Assembly: GCA_030248225.1 (NCBI GenBank)
Contig: JASANE010012553.1
Location: forward strand, 42,112 to 106,111
Direction of reading: 5' to 3'
Length of the DNA: 64,000 nt
DNA from: Trileptium ribeirensis
Lineage: Eukaryota; Nematoda; Enoplea; Enoplida; Thoracostomopsidae
Below the pieces are notes generated by a model. The model was not told where the DNA came from, searched no databases, and was given only the letters and a program-made list of their open reading frames with translations. The translations under genes were made by a program, and so were the position numbers. Below, in pieces: positions 24,542 to 36,349 of this stretch (its first letter is position 1; each line of letters starts with the position of its first letter).

Positions 24542-25339
24542 AACATTATTCGCTTCCTCAGTCTCTTTAAAGTTTGAGAACGTCAATAATGCCATCGCAA
24601 TACATTAAATTTGTAAAAGTTATTTTTAATGCAATTTAAATCGACTATACCTTAATTTCTTCCTTCATAAGTATTATAAATTTCGAAGACCATGTTCCGG
24701 TTCTGGATCCGGTTTAAATGGACTGTCCCGGTTGCTGGTTTCGGTAAATTTCGATGGTTATTGCCTGGCATCAGGATATTCATATTGCAGGCACAGCGAC
24801 TGAGCCCTGACCAGATGAGAGAAGCATTCACAACAGAACAACTTATGTATGCTAGAGAACCACATTTTTCATTGCCTTTCTCTTCCGATTTCGGTTCAGT
24901 TTGGTCTCCACAAATTACCTCCCTTATTTCAAGAAACTGTTCTACACCAAATCGTAGGTTCTCGAAGATAATGCACAAACTCCTCTGCTAACAGCGAGTT
25001 TGGGCGTTCTCTGAAAACAAAACTCACAAATTTCCGAAATCCCGAAATTTCCCGAAAATTGTTTTGGCCCTGGGTTCACGTATTGTTAGTATATAACTGG
25101 TTTCTGTTTATTAGATATCTCTCGTCGAGACGATTTGTTTGGTATGAAATTTGACCCAATAACAGGAAAAAATTTCACGAATATGCTAGAACCCGTGTCC
25201 CCTATACAACACTGTTCAGGGTACATCCGTCTTTTTATATTTTTTCCAGTGCCACCTTGGGCAATGCTGGTAAAGGTACTGATATTCAGTGATTGCGTTC
25301 TGAAACATTTTTAGTCATTTTGAGTATTTTTGTCGCAAT

Positions 25340-25545
25340 CCGTCCGTGTTTGATGACGTTATTTTCCTTAAAGGCAAAATTAGAAGCGTTTCCGACATGA
25401 TTTTTAACCGTTTTTGTCTTGCTAAAATGCCCCCGTTGCAAAATTGGGCGTCCCCTGGCTGCGAATATGGAGAGCCCCGGATTATACCTCCTAGCAAAAT
25501 TTTAAGAGCATGGAGAGCTCAGTTAAACCTATTATTCGGATGTTA
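25340..25545 (+). repeat. GC-rich dispersed repeat, copy 2 (partial)
   Basis: Carries TCCGACATGATTTTTAACCG, CTTGCTAAAATGCCCCC and AGCAAAATTTTAAGAGCATGG, the middle and right blocks of the repeat at 23045-23459. Confidence 0.65.
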
Positions 25546-26696
25546 AATATTCGGTACATCTCTACTACAGGTTAATAGATGATTAATTACTTTACAAAAT
25601 GAAACCAAAACACCTATGCAATGCGAACGGTTGCGGAGATAATGGAATTTTCGAGTATTTTAAATCGCTTGCAACCATTTAAAAACTTCTTTTCACCCAA
25701 ATCCATATGAAAGAGCCGCGTAGCAAAGTATTATATACAGTCTATTTGCTCTAGAAAATGAGCCTAACTTGACTCAGACTATATATTTTCACGAGCTGTC
25801 GAGATACAATAAATAATATTATTTCTGGGCCCCTTCGGAACCTTACCCGAGCTCATTTGGTCTGATTTTCGGGGGTAAAATATTAGAATCGGGCTTCGAG
25901 CACAACTAAAGTTCGCAAGGATATTTCAATCTTTCAAATAGTGAGATATGGCGCGAATTTATCTGCCCTGCCACAGTTGAGTTATGCGTGTCACCCCCAA
26001 AAACCCAACAACGAACACTGTCAAATTTCAACACTATTCGGCAAGTAAGAATTCATCGCTTCGCTCATTTCACTGATTACTCACAAAACTCAATTACTAA
26101 CTTACCTCGGCATTGCTGCCTGATCGGGATTTTGGATTTCGTTTCACCATACGTATTGAATGATAGAACACTAAATATTTTAACATTTATTAGCTTAAAT
26201 AAATTAATAATTGCACTTAATAAAAGTGTCCCCCATTTTGGTAATTCTATATAGCATCGCATATCAATCCAAAGATCGGTTCCACCATAACAAACCGATG
26301 TTCTCACAGATAGCAAGTAATTGGGCTGAGCAAATGTTAAGACAAAATGAACTGAAACAGCATTGCCGACAGAGCAGTTTTACTACCCTACGCCAATCTG
26401 CTAGTTACAACGAATGGTAGGATGGTGTAGTTATGGTTCGAACTGGTCGCGGGTGTGTCAACTCAGTTATGGGGTGAACCCCGGAGATAAGAGGAGTGCA
26501 AAATTAAGAATCAGCCTCTGCACAATAGAGGTTGCCAAAACAAAGCAAAAAATCCGCGAAAATAGTATTCCGAAATGGTTTGTTCGTATGTAAATATATT
26601 CAGATCTCCTATATGCTAACACGTGGTTGATCTAATATTAAGTTTGTATACTCGTATTAATGTAGTGAGTTTTCATTTATCTTGTGATAGCATCCA

Positions 26697-27282
26697 CAGG
26701 GTGCCCGCGGCTTCGCAGGCTCAATTTTTCAGGGTTTTCAGGTTTTTTGACAAAATTTTTCAGGTTTTTATTTACAAAATTTTTTTTCACGTTCTTGTAG
26801 GCGTCCTAACATCAAACTGCCGACGTAGCATCCGTACTTTTTGCTTGAATATGGACGATAAATACATATGTTAAGCATATATATAAACAACTCTGATCCT
26901 GTGATAAAACTGTATTCCGCTCTACGTGCAGGACAGTCTTTAAACAGTCAATACAAACTCCGCAAAAAACCGTCAACGTTCCATCCACTAGCCTGATGAC
27001 CGGCTTGGAAGGCAGCGTTTACCACGTGAAGCCCACACGTGCCACCGTCAATTATTGCAGGACTATCATCGCCCGATTTAAGATCGTTATAAAATTTCCA
27101 ATTAACTGACGCACCGTCCATAGAAATTTGGATAACCAAAAAATCTGGTTTTAATTCGCCACCGTCCATAGAAATTTGGATAACCAAAAAATCTGGTTTT
27201 AATTCGCCATTTTTCAGGGTTTTCCATTTTTACAACTAACGGCCTCGAAAAATCAGGTTTTTTTCAATTCGCGGGCACCCTG
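26697..27282 (-). mobile_element. hAT-like deletion derivative with CAGGGTGCCCGCG ends
   Basis: 586 bp. The left end CAGGGTGCCCGCG and right end CGCGGGCACCCTG are perfect 13-bp inverted repeats, flanked by CATCCA at 26691-26696 and 27283-27288. On the minus strand an open frame (26948-27187) reads ISMDGASVNWKFYNDL, then DGGTCGLHVVNAAFQAGHQA and GWNVDGFLRSLY. This resembles the MDGxNVNWK...GSCGLHVVHGAF stretch of hAT-type transposases. A 48-bp in-frame tandem duplication (27112-27207) repeats VIQISMDG. The ends and remnant suggest an internally deleted hAT copy. The 6-bp duplication is shorter than the usual 8 bp. Confidence 0.8.
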
Positions 27283-27464
27283 CATCCAGAGCATCGAGAA
27301 TGGTCTCGATATTTCGCTACGCTGAGGGCAATGATTTTGTTATATAGGTATAGACTCCTACAGGAACATTTAATACCGTTTCAGATGTTTTCAATGGGTT
27401 TAGGGTCAATGAATCCGATAGCCAAGACATAGCCTGTCTTCAGTAGTTCGGTTACGTATTATGC

Positions 27465-27845
27465 TTGCTTCTCTAAATTCGGGTTGGTGCCCCCATGGCA
27501 AAACCTGGGTGCCGCCGATTCGTACCCCCTGGCAAAATTTTGGGCTCCCCCCGGTTCATCACCGCTTGGCAGATTTTTTTGTTTCCACCGGTAAAAACAG
27601 CCCTAAGTACATAAATTTTTTTCAAAATCTTTTACCTAAATTCCGTTCTGAAGCCAAGAAAATAGCTTTTTCTGTCCGTCAAACGCGTCTTGGCAGTGCG
27701 TCTGACACGACTTTTAAGCGTTTTTTGTTGGTAAAATGCGCCCTGGCAAAATCCAGCGCAACCAGTACCTCATACATTTACCAAAATCAGGAACCCCCCG
27801 CGAAAATTTTCAGAGAATGTGGAGCCCAATTACGTACAGAACATT
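27465..27845 (+). repeat. GC-rich dispersed repeat, copy 3
   Basis: CCTGGCAAAATTTTGGGCTC, CCCCCGGTTCATC, GTGCGTCTGACACGACTTTT and CCCTGGCAAAATCC follow the same order as in 23045-23459. The 128-codon open frame across it is a by-product of the repeat and shows no known domain. Confidence 0.7.
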
Positions 27846-28567
27846 AAGAAGTCTACGGTTTTTAGGCATGTTGAATACCACGGTTCGGTTATCTAGAGAA
27901 TAATAGTAACAGTGATTTTTGTCTCGTGTCATCGATTTTATGTATATACTATGTTACAGAAAGTCATCTGTATTCGCGAATAGTGGTTACTTTTGTTGGG
28001 AACAGTGTTTGTGGGTTACTTCTTAGGGATCGAAGATTATTGAATGTTGTCATTTTTAGGTATAAATTAACAATATGAGTCAATTTAATTAGCATCCATT
28101 CTATTGTTTCTTTCGCAAATTATCTAAATTGTAATTTTAGCACCTAATAGTATAAAAAAACGTTTGGTATATTTAGCTGTTTTGAGAATATTGTATCCAA
28201 TGTGAAGGAAGTATGATGCAAATGAAGGAATGGTTTTGGAGGAGCACATTTAGCTTGCAATTTAGAAAACGTGGCTTAGCAAAATTAAGCTTCAAGCCCT
28301 TTTTTATTTTATAACAGAAAACTAAACAGCTTCCTAGTTATATCGTGTTACACATGTACTCAATGTAACATGGATTTCCTTAACCTAGTCCATGGCTATT
28401 TTATCGAATAAATGCATTATTAAAAATGGTTTATTTATCTGGCCTGTCCACAGCCCTCTGAATTTGCGGGACTTCGGGAGGCCCATGTTAATTCTAGGGG
28501 AAAATTTCAAAGCGGGAAGCGAGGAGAATTGATTTGTGGTATGTTATATATTAATTATTACTGTAGT

Positions 28568-28621
28568 ACGACAATTACTATCACACTATATATGTGGGAA
28601 TCAGGTGACAGTAATTGTCGT
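28568..28621. repeat. 17-bp inverted repeat (hairpin)
   Basis: ACGACAATTACTATCAC at 28568-28584 pairs with GTGACAGTAATTGTCGT at 28605-28621 with one mismatch and a 20-bp loop. It lies just upstream of the hAT-like pseudogene and could be a terminal or subterminal structure of it. Confidence 0.75.
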
Positions 28622-28775
28622 GCACCTATTTTTAGGTTTTTAGCAGGTCATTAATAATATATAAAATTAAGTATTAGAAATTCTAAATTCAATATTATGA
28701 ACAGAGTATACATTGATTATGTCTAAACGAGTGTCACTGACTATAAGCCTACCAAAATAAAAAAATTCACGTCGC

Positions 28776-31412
28776 GTGGAAGAAACGTCAGCAGAATCGG
28801 TTTGCACTGGAAATACGTCGTCAAACGCAACAGTGCCGCCACCGCTTACAGGTCCACGCACACCGGAGCTTCGTCTAGTTCAGTCGCGTTTAAACGTTGT
28901 TCGTTCAAGTGAAACCGCTGTCACCGCTGCACTGTCAGGTGAGATATATATGAAGATGTTGCACTATTAAACATACGTTTTTCACGACATCCATATGTTA
29001 GGTAAGTAGGAAATATAAGTGTAAATTCATGTATCATCTAACGAAATGAAGGTATTTTATATTTACCATTTTCAATTCCTGATTTTAGAAACATCAATGA
29101 ATGCAGAGCCGATTTCGGTTGAGATCGACATTCCAGTTATGACGCGATCCAATGCTCATCCGTCTTCTGAACTGTCTACTGTCTACAGTCAGTATATACT
29201 GTCTACAGACGCAGTTGTTGGAACGCCGATGTGGTCTCAAATCACTAGTCCAGTTTCATCGCAATGCAGCGCGGCGACTCCTGTTGAGCTCTTTCATTTC
29301 TTTTACCGATGATTCGCGGAATCTAGCTACTGTGTAAAACGGTTTTAAAACTTATTCAACAACGTTCTGCTCCGAGTTATTGTTTTCGTCGTGAAATTCA
29401 GTGCCTTGCTCAGGCAAAAGCTCCAATGACAGTCAGACTAGTGGAAAAATATATATACTTCAAAAAAGCTGTTATCGAATTTACCCAGACACTTCATTTG
29501 TTGGTGCTGCGACGAAAATATTTTATCGTGCGCCGTGGATTTCATTTTCTGTACTAATAGATGTAGTATCCACCGCAAAATGCCGATAGTGGATTACTAT
29601 TCCTGTTCGTTACGTTTCGATACGCAGCGGCGCAGAAGTGTGCGGTGCTATCTTTAAAACCGGTAAAGGGGTAATGGACGTTATCACTGATACAATTGCC
29701 TGGTTTAATTGTCAGATAAATGTGCTGTTTGAGAAATGTCCGTTTTTGTTTCCGCAAACTGGCCCAAAAAATTAGACTTTAAAAATTGTACATCATATGG
29801 GTCTGATGGCGGCGGTGGAGCACGTTTTGAATTTGCCTCTGCAAACTGCCGCATCAAAGAATTTAATCCACACATTATAGATTTCTGGTGTGGTTTCCAC
29901 ATAGCTCAGTTAGCATCTAAATATGCGTCGAAAAAAAGTGAGTTCACGACAAAACAATATGATACGACAAACCACTTGCAGCAACTGCTAACAGTGTCCA
30001 GCAAAGTACAACAAGTTTTTAAAGCTTCATAGCGTGCTGTGTATGAAACACCTCAAGGACGCTAAGAATCGGTTTGCGACCGAGCAATGTTTAAACGGCC
30101 GTCTGAAAGTGACGGTTTATCTAAGGCGACTACGAGGCTAATTTCATTCAGCTATTGCCCAGACGATTATTCAGATCCGTGAAACCGATCGTGATAGTCG
30201 CCGGTTTAGTTCACACAATCTGGCAAATATTATTGTTCGTCTCTCTCGAATGTATATGTGGCGTTAAACCGCGATAATTTGAACATAATGGTTCAACTTA
30301 TTCGTAAAATGGAAATTACCTAACCGGATTACTCATAATCCGTCTTGCAATACATCGTACCTTAAACAAACTTAGTCATCTAACACGTTAAGGTGGTCTT
30401 CTTTATTTGCGAGCTAAACAGGACAAAGTGATGGCTAATACCGTGAATTTCAGTTAGAAACAGACGAAAATGTCAGCGAATTGTTTGACACATTTGACGC
30501 TAAACGAAGAGAAGCCGTTCAGGCATTCTATGACTTCGTCAAAAAGTATTTGGATAAAGGTGATAGTTCTGCTGTTATCTCAACCGGATTTGACGTATTA
30601 TCCGCTAACGGTCTGATACTTCATGTGGATAACGAAAACGTTTTAACCGAATATGGACACGAATCAGAAAATAATCTCGCAGCCTTCTGCCGGCCGGTGG
30701 TATATGTATCGCAGTGACCGGAAGCTAAAGGTCGCATTTTCTTGACCGGACGCCTTGGAAGTGCGAACAAGCTTCATGATAAACTATGCGATTTCAAATA
30801 TAAACTGGATGCTTTTGCCAAACTCCTACCTGCGCAAAGTGAAACAGGCTTAATTACCTATTGAGATTGCTGCAAAGCATTGATCCGAGCTTGCGTTACA
30901 CCAACGCACCGTTGTTGAGACACATCTGAAAATGTTACTTGCAGATGCCACTTTCAACAGATGGTGTTGAGTGTGCCTTTGCTGCTGTGAAGTTGAGTGA
31001 TACAAGACTCTGCATATCAAGATCCGACGAGCCTGTTAGCTGATACGTTACAATAATAATGTAAGCTCAGCCTTTTGAAGTGTTTGACGCCAATTTTGCC
31101 CACAGCATTTGGGAACATATCGCTAGCGCTCGTCGAATCCATCTTTCCAGTGGAAAATGTGGAGAGACGAAGAACCAATTTTGAAGTCGATGAAATTGAA
31201 GAGCAAGGGTCGTGAAGAAAAGTAGCGGCGCCGTTAGTGTCGCCGCGCCAATGAGATAACGAAACGCCGAGAACAAGCAACTACGGATGCCGTAGGTACT
31301 GCACAAGCTCACAAAGTGCTGGTAGACGATGACTATATAATTTATATCGATATGGCAGATAATTTTTTGCCGTTTGACGAGTTGCTGCGCGACGATAGCA
31401 ATGGTTCCAACT
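28776..31412 (+). pseudogene. Decayed hAT-type transposase-like gene
   Basis: Coding-like sequence persists over 2.6 kb but jumps frames and has several stops. In order: a Ser/Thr-rich N-terminal part; about 29530-29756, with FSVLIDVVSTA then PVRYVSI, like the DExTD...RYV catalytic strand of hAT enzymes; about 29780-29950, SDGGGGARF, then FNPHIIDFWCGFHIAQLASK, like the TDGA...HCxAHRLxLA block; about 30455-30840, DAKRREAVQAFYDFVKKYLD and KLDAFAKLLPAQSET; about 30940-31010, DGVECAFAAVKLSDTRL, like the C-terminal dimerisation block; and an acidic tail to about 31410. It differs from the hAT remnant at 26697-27282. Domain assignments are by eye; a multi-exon diverged gene is less likely because stops fall inside the blocks. 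Confidence 0.65.
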
Positions 31413-33052
31413 TTTCCGGCTTCAGTCGGGGTATTTTTTTCAAATTCGACCCTGGGTCCAGACCCTAAACGCTGGGACCAGATTTACAATTTTTGGCTCG
31501 AGAATTTCAAATAAAGAAACGCAATTACATAGCCATAAAAAATTTACACCACCTTTAACTGCAAAAGATTGGACCAAATTTTATGTACGCCTTTGTCAGG
31601 TGCACAGCATCTGTGGTTTGTTAAGTTCCAGCCCGCTAACTATATTTTGTGTATCTTCCTAAACTGTATTAATATGCCTATTACGTACATTGAAATATGT
31701 TATAAAGAGATTTCTTATTACGTATGATCCAAAGCAAACGCAAACCTAATAAAATTTATTGGCAAACCCAATGTCTCCGAATCCGAAACTGCCCTGGGTC
31801 CAGCAAAAATTTTTTTGGGTCCAGACCCACCTGTGGACCAAAAAACCTTGGTTTAAAGTCGAGAGCATCGCTTGATGCGTTGCTAAAAACCACGCACTCC
31901 ACCCCCACCTTCATCATTTATAATTATATTATTATTATTATTCACTTATTAATTACTAAAGTACTATCAGACTGAGTGGCAGCAACAATTCGGCGGCCTC
32001 CACAGAGAACTGTACTTCTACACGTATTTTTCACCAAATGCTGATTTTCGGTTCATGCACCATCGCCGATCAGCAAACCTTCAGCCGTATCAATTTTATG
32101 GGATTTTTTTTAAATATTTAGTAAAAGTAACACATGGATCACAAAATCTTGATTTTGGTTAAACATGGCAAGCATCACAGCAAGTTGGGGAGGCGGAAAT
32201 GGGGGATCCCCCCACTGTAAACAGACCAGTTTATTCCCTTTTAAGAAGTCCATATGTAACAAAAGGGAAACGACTTGGGTTTGACTTTCCCAGACTAGTC
32301 CATATGTAATTTTAGCGACTGGATGCATGATTAAAAAATGATTATGCATGAAATTTGCCTATTGACAGGTACACAGCAGGGGTTTCATCTATAACCTAGT
32401 CAACAGCCATTTTAGTGATTCCGTTTTGTTTAAAAGCATTTTTCCAAAACACCTGAAATATTTTTGTCAATACCATAGCTGTCATAATAATTCACACAGC
32501 TTCATCGCTACTATTGTAGTACCATGAAAACAGCATTTTCCAATACTCCAGTATAGGAAGCATTTTTCCGAGAGTCCAGGGGTTTCTTTTTCCTTGCCCG
32601 CTAGGGGCATTTCCCATTCTAGTCACACACTTTTTTCCAATGCATAAATAGCTTCCTCCTCGTTGCATAAATGATGATATAAATCTATAATTTTATAAAT
32701 GTTATGAAAGCATTAACGATCCCATAACCCAAAATCATTATAAACATAACGGAAAAGTGGTCTAAAGTAAAATTCATGGTATACTATTCAATGGAATATT
32801 GTTAACTGTTCGGAAGCAATTTTTAGATTGTTTATGCAGAACCAATCAATTACTCTTCTAAATTAGCAAAAAATATCCTCACGCCTTAAGACAGCAATTC
32901 TGTCGATCTATGATTAATAAAGTAGCTATTCTCACATAATTTTATCTATTGGGAAGAAAGAAACACAAGAATACCACATCTCTCGACTGCACTAAAGACT
33001 CTAAATACCTAACGTGGAGCAACTTGGGCAATTTGTGCAAAATCTAGTTAAT
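31413..33052. other. No gene seen; GGGTCCAGACC words
   Basis: AT-rich sequence. CTGGGTCCAGACC-type words occur near 31453, 31793 and 31828, probably part of a decayed repeat. ATTATTATTATT near 31930 is a short microsatellite. Nothing else could be supported. Confidence 0.5.
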
Positions 33053-33055
33053 TTT

Positions 33056-33645
33056 TGAGCGGAGCGAGGCGATCGAGCGAAGCGATTTTATTTTCTGTCT
33101 GGGAGCAAAAAGTCGATGTCTGTTCGTCTTTCATGCATCTCAAGAACTACTGAACCTATTTCAAAAAACTTTTTTTGTTTGAAAGCTTATCATGTGAGGA
33201 TGTGCACCTGATATTTTAGAAGTTTCGCAACTTGCCAATTTTATCATTAATTAAGCTAATTAGCTAATTAACACCCTAATTAAGCTCATAACAGCTTATT
33301 TATTGGTCGTAGAGTCGTTTTAACAGCATATACGTAGAGGTTTCCATGTGGAAATAAGAAAATAGATGCATTGTACATACAGGAATAGTATAGTAGGTAT
33401 GTTGTAGGCAAAATTATTTTCAGACTCCGTGTCCTATGATTTCATTGCTGTGCTTCGATTACCATTCATCACCATGCTGTATAAGCCACGTGACTTCCTT
33501 TGTCTTGCTTTTCGTTCGAACGGAATAAAACTATTCTTTCATTTACTCATTGTTGTCTAAGTAATAATATATTCCCAAGACATTGAGTACGTTCATGTTA
33601 CTAATGCCGTCGCTCCGCTAATAATGTAGTTCCACTACGACTGGT
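33056..33645 (+). repeat. GCGGAGC-family dispersed repeat, copy 2
   Basis: Starts GAGCGGAGCGAGGCGATCG and ends GTCGCTCCGCTAATAATGTA, so the GCGGAGC and GCTCCGC ends are inverted. Internal blocks are TTTTCTGTCTGGGAGCAAAA, CTCAAGAACTACTGAACC, ACTTTTTTTGTTTGAAAGC and TGTGCACCTGATATTTT. The tail AATGTAGTTCCACTAC is shared with copy 3. Confidence 0.8.
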
Positions 33646-33751
33646 AAGAATAAGTTCAATATCCTTGGCCTTCAAACTAAGCATAGACTCAATAGAACAA
33701 GGTTGACAACTAGTTGGAAACAATTTGGATTATTTACGACGACTATCGGTA

Positions 33752-34780
33752 ATTAAAAGGGACGGCGTTCGTCACCTGAAGGTTGTGGTATGTCGTGTGG
33801 CCAGTAATATGCTGGTGGGACGCCTAAGATGGCGCGCGTGCTTCTTTGCGTGATCAGTAGTCGTGCCCTATATTTCGCGTAGCGGCGTGCTTCTTGCTCG
33901 GCTCGATCACTCCGGTTTAGGTATTTGATTATCAAACACGTAGTGAATAACGTTTATTGAGCGGAGCTTGGCGAAGCGTTTTTATTTTCTGTCTGGGAGT
34001 AAAAAGGTCGATGTCCGTCCGTTCGTTCGGTCCGACGGATCTCAAGAACCACTGAACCGATTTTAAAAAACTTTTTTTGTTTGAAAGCCTATCATGTCAG
34101 AGTGTGCACCTGATATTTGGAATTAAAAAATTTTGAGTAGTTAATTAGTAATTAGCTAATTAGTTAATTTTATGCAGCTAAAATAGAGAATTTTGCAATA
34201 TTTGTGTTATTTATTGAAATAGAATCGTTTCGATCAAACCATTACAGGGTTTTTGAGTCGAAGAATTCAAATATAATATTTTTACCAATGATAAAGCCCT
34301 ATGCAATGTAGTTACAAGAACATAAAATTGAGTACATTCGTAATGCAACAGCCCAAGCTCCGCTCACAAATGTAGTTCCACTACCGACTAGTTATAGAAC
34401 CGGTTAAAATAGTTAAGGCACAATAAATGAACACTCAGTACCCGTAAGCTCTGACACGCTTTCACTCGTTGAGCGATTAGGGTTTACTCGTAGCTCGTTC
34501 CTACACCCTACTATTCTTTAGTACTTTTATGCACTGATCGCTTTAGTTAAATACACCGGATACTTTTGCCTTCCTCTAGATTTTGTAACTGTTCGACGCT
34601 AGCACACTTCGCAATTTCGACCCTAGATCTCATTATTTCGAGTTAGAGTATGTGTTAGTTTAGTACGCCTCTTGTGAGGTTTATACGACCGCCTCCGAAT
34701 GGCGGACGACGCACGTTTGAGTACTTGAACCTAGGTCCTACATCTACGCTAGTATAGTCTTTATTTAAAGGTTAGGTTTG
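33752..34780 (+). repeat. Unidentified large repeat family, copy 1
   Basis: Blocks GTTCGTCACCTGAAGGTTGT, GTGTGGCCAGTAATATGC and CTTCTTTGCGTGATCAGTA are followed, after an inserted GCGGAGC repeat, by TTAAGGCACAATAAATGAAC, CCTCTTGTGAGGTTTATACG, GGCGGACGACGCACGTTT and GAACCTAGGTCCT. The same order recurs at 37560-38240 and inverted at 36350-36965. On the minus strand the first block codes for LLITQRSTRA...PP...DERRPF, echoed in copy 3, hinting at a coding or LTR-type origin. The family is unknown. Confidence 0.65.
33957..34392 (+). repeat. GCGGAGC-family dispersed repeat, copy 3 (nested)
   Basis: From TGAGCGGAGCTTGGCGAAGC to AGCTCCGCTCACAAATGTAG, then the shared tail TTCCACTACCGACTAG. It sits within copy 1 of the larger family, so it inserted later. 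Internal words match copies 1 and 2, including CTCAAGAACCACTGAACCG. Confidence 0.8.
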
Positions 34781-36349
34781 AGCGAACACCGGTTACTTTT
34801 ATATTAGCTATTACGTTACTAAAGCCCTTATGGGTTCGTACAATCAACCCCCGCCCGAATGGTACGATTGCAGGGTTAATTAATTACTTTAACCTGAGCC
34901 TTAGATTTACGCTAATAAGTGCCATTTATATTATGTTTTGTAGGCGCCCCCGAATGGCTGGCTAGTTGCTTATAATGAACTATATGTAGTTCCGGTCGAC
35001 TACTAGATAGTTGGAAGTTTGGCTCAATCCCTGGCTGGTTATTAGGTATAGTTTCCCGGAGATTTTGGTCGTCTGAATCCACTCCTCTTACTCGCTCGGT
35101 CTTCTCAAGACACTAACACCACTTGCTGAGCCGCCCCGAATGGCTGCCGTACCCAACAAATAATGCTACTATACCCGGACGCACCTGTTCTGCTCGCCCT
35201 TTTCTCACTAACACTTGAGGCCGGCGTTTTTCGTTGTATTAGTGACTATTATAACTAATACAGTGTCACTCTTAATGCCAGGATTATATAAAACCTAATT
35301 TTATCGAGGAAAATTAATATTGTTGAATAAATATCATTACTAAGGTAGTTATTTGCGAAGTAATTCTATCTAAATGCCACTTCTTGTCACTGTTTTCTTC
35401 CGCTCGAAACGGATAACAATTTGAGTAATTCCGCTCCGTTCAAGCTGAGACGCACTCAGGAAAGCCGAGTACAGGCCTTTTCTTCAAGTCAGAACCGGAT
35501 TCACGATTCAGATATAAATGCTACAAAAAGTCGTGTATAGGCGTTTCCATCCAGCAAATTTTATGCCGATAATTCACAACATCAGGTAACGTAGCGTTAT
35601 GAATCTTAGGGGTTTACCAGACTACCAGGGGGTTTCCGGTCCAAACCAGCCCCAAAATCCTAAAATCACCTAAACACCCCATGAGAGTCACGAAATTCTG
35701 CATTATATCATTCCCTCCTTTTTGGTCCATGGGTTCTGTTTTTGTTTTGTTTACGTATTTTCCTTTTTTGTGCTAATTTGCATAACAAGCGCTCGTTTTC
35801 TGTTTTAGCTAACATGTGTTAGCAGTCTTTAGTTTTTCCTGGAACAAGCCGTCTTCAAGTTAGGTGACACGTCGATACACAAGTTAGCGTTTAACACAGA
35901 AGTAATTTATACACGACGGCTTCTCCATACTTGGCTTTTCCGATTTCGAAACTGCTGAATTTTTGTTATAATAATTTTACTTACAATTGATCTATTGTCT
36001 GTTGGGAGTCTTAGCTAATATGTTGTGCTTATATTGTTTTAAACTCAAACCAGCGAATTTTACGACTTTTGCGGAATTTGATTATTATTTTTGGTTTCTT
36101 ACTGGTTTGATGGCTGACCGCGGATTCTGTAAGTGAATACATGGCAGAGACTCTTGATTCAGTGGAATAGCGGATCTTAGCGAACCCTAGCGCCGAGCCT
36201 TATAAATATTAACGTTGAGTCACATGTGTGCACACCAATAGGTACTTACCACGTTATTAATTTATTTTGTTCATATTAATTTTCCCAAATAAAACTAGAG
36301 AGAGTACGAGCGTAACCTAATCATAACCAAGCATTAATTATAGATCGGC
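34781..36349. other. No gene seen; recurrent CCGAATGGC words
   Basis: GCCCGAATGG or CCCCGAATGGCTG words near 34850, 34945 and 35133 repeat the CTCCGAATGGCGG of 34693, suggesting a degenerate array with 90-190 bp spacing. No other structure was recognised. Confidence 0.45.

Larger units (their letters stand above)
22439..24767. mobile_element. Foldback version of the CAGGG-end element with tandem cargo
   Basis: The left arm (from CAGGGAATAACCGGAAC at 22439 to about 22735) is the reverse complement of the right end of the 16661-17816 element. The right arm (about 23906-24767, ending TTATTGCCTG) carries the same right end in direct orientation. The two arms therefore face each other like a long inverted repeat. 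Between them lie a ~150-bp tandem array and a GC-rich repeat. The right arm is interrupted by MITE copy B. No clear target duplication was found, so it may be two nested elements rather than one. Confidence 0.6.
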
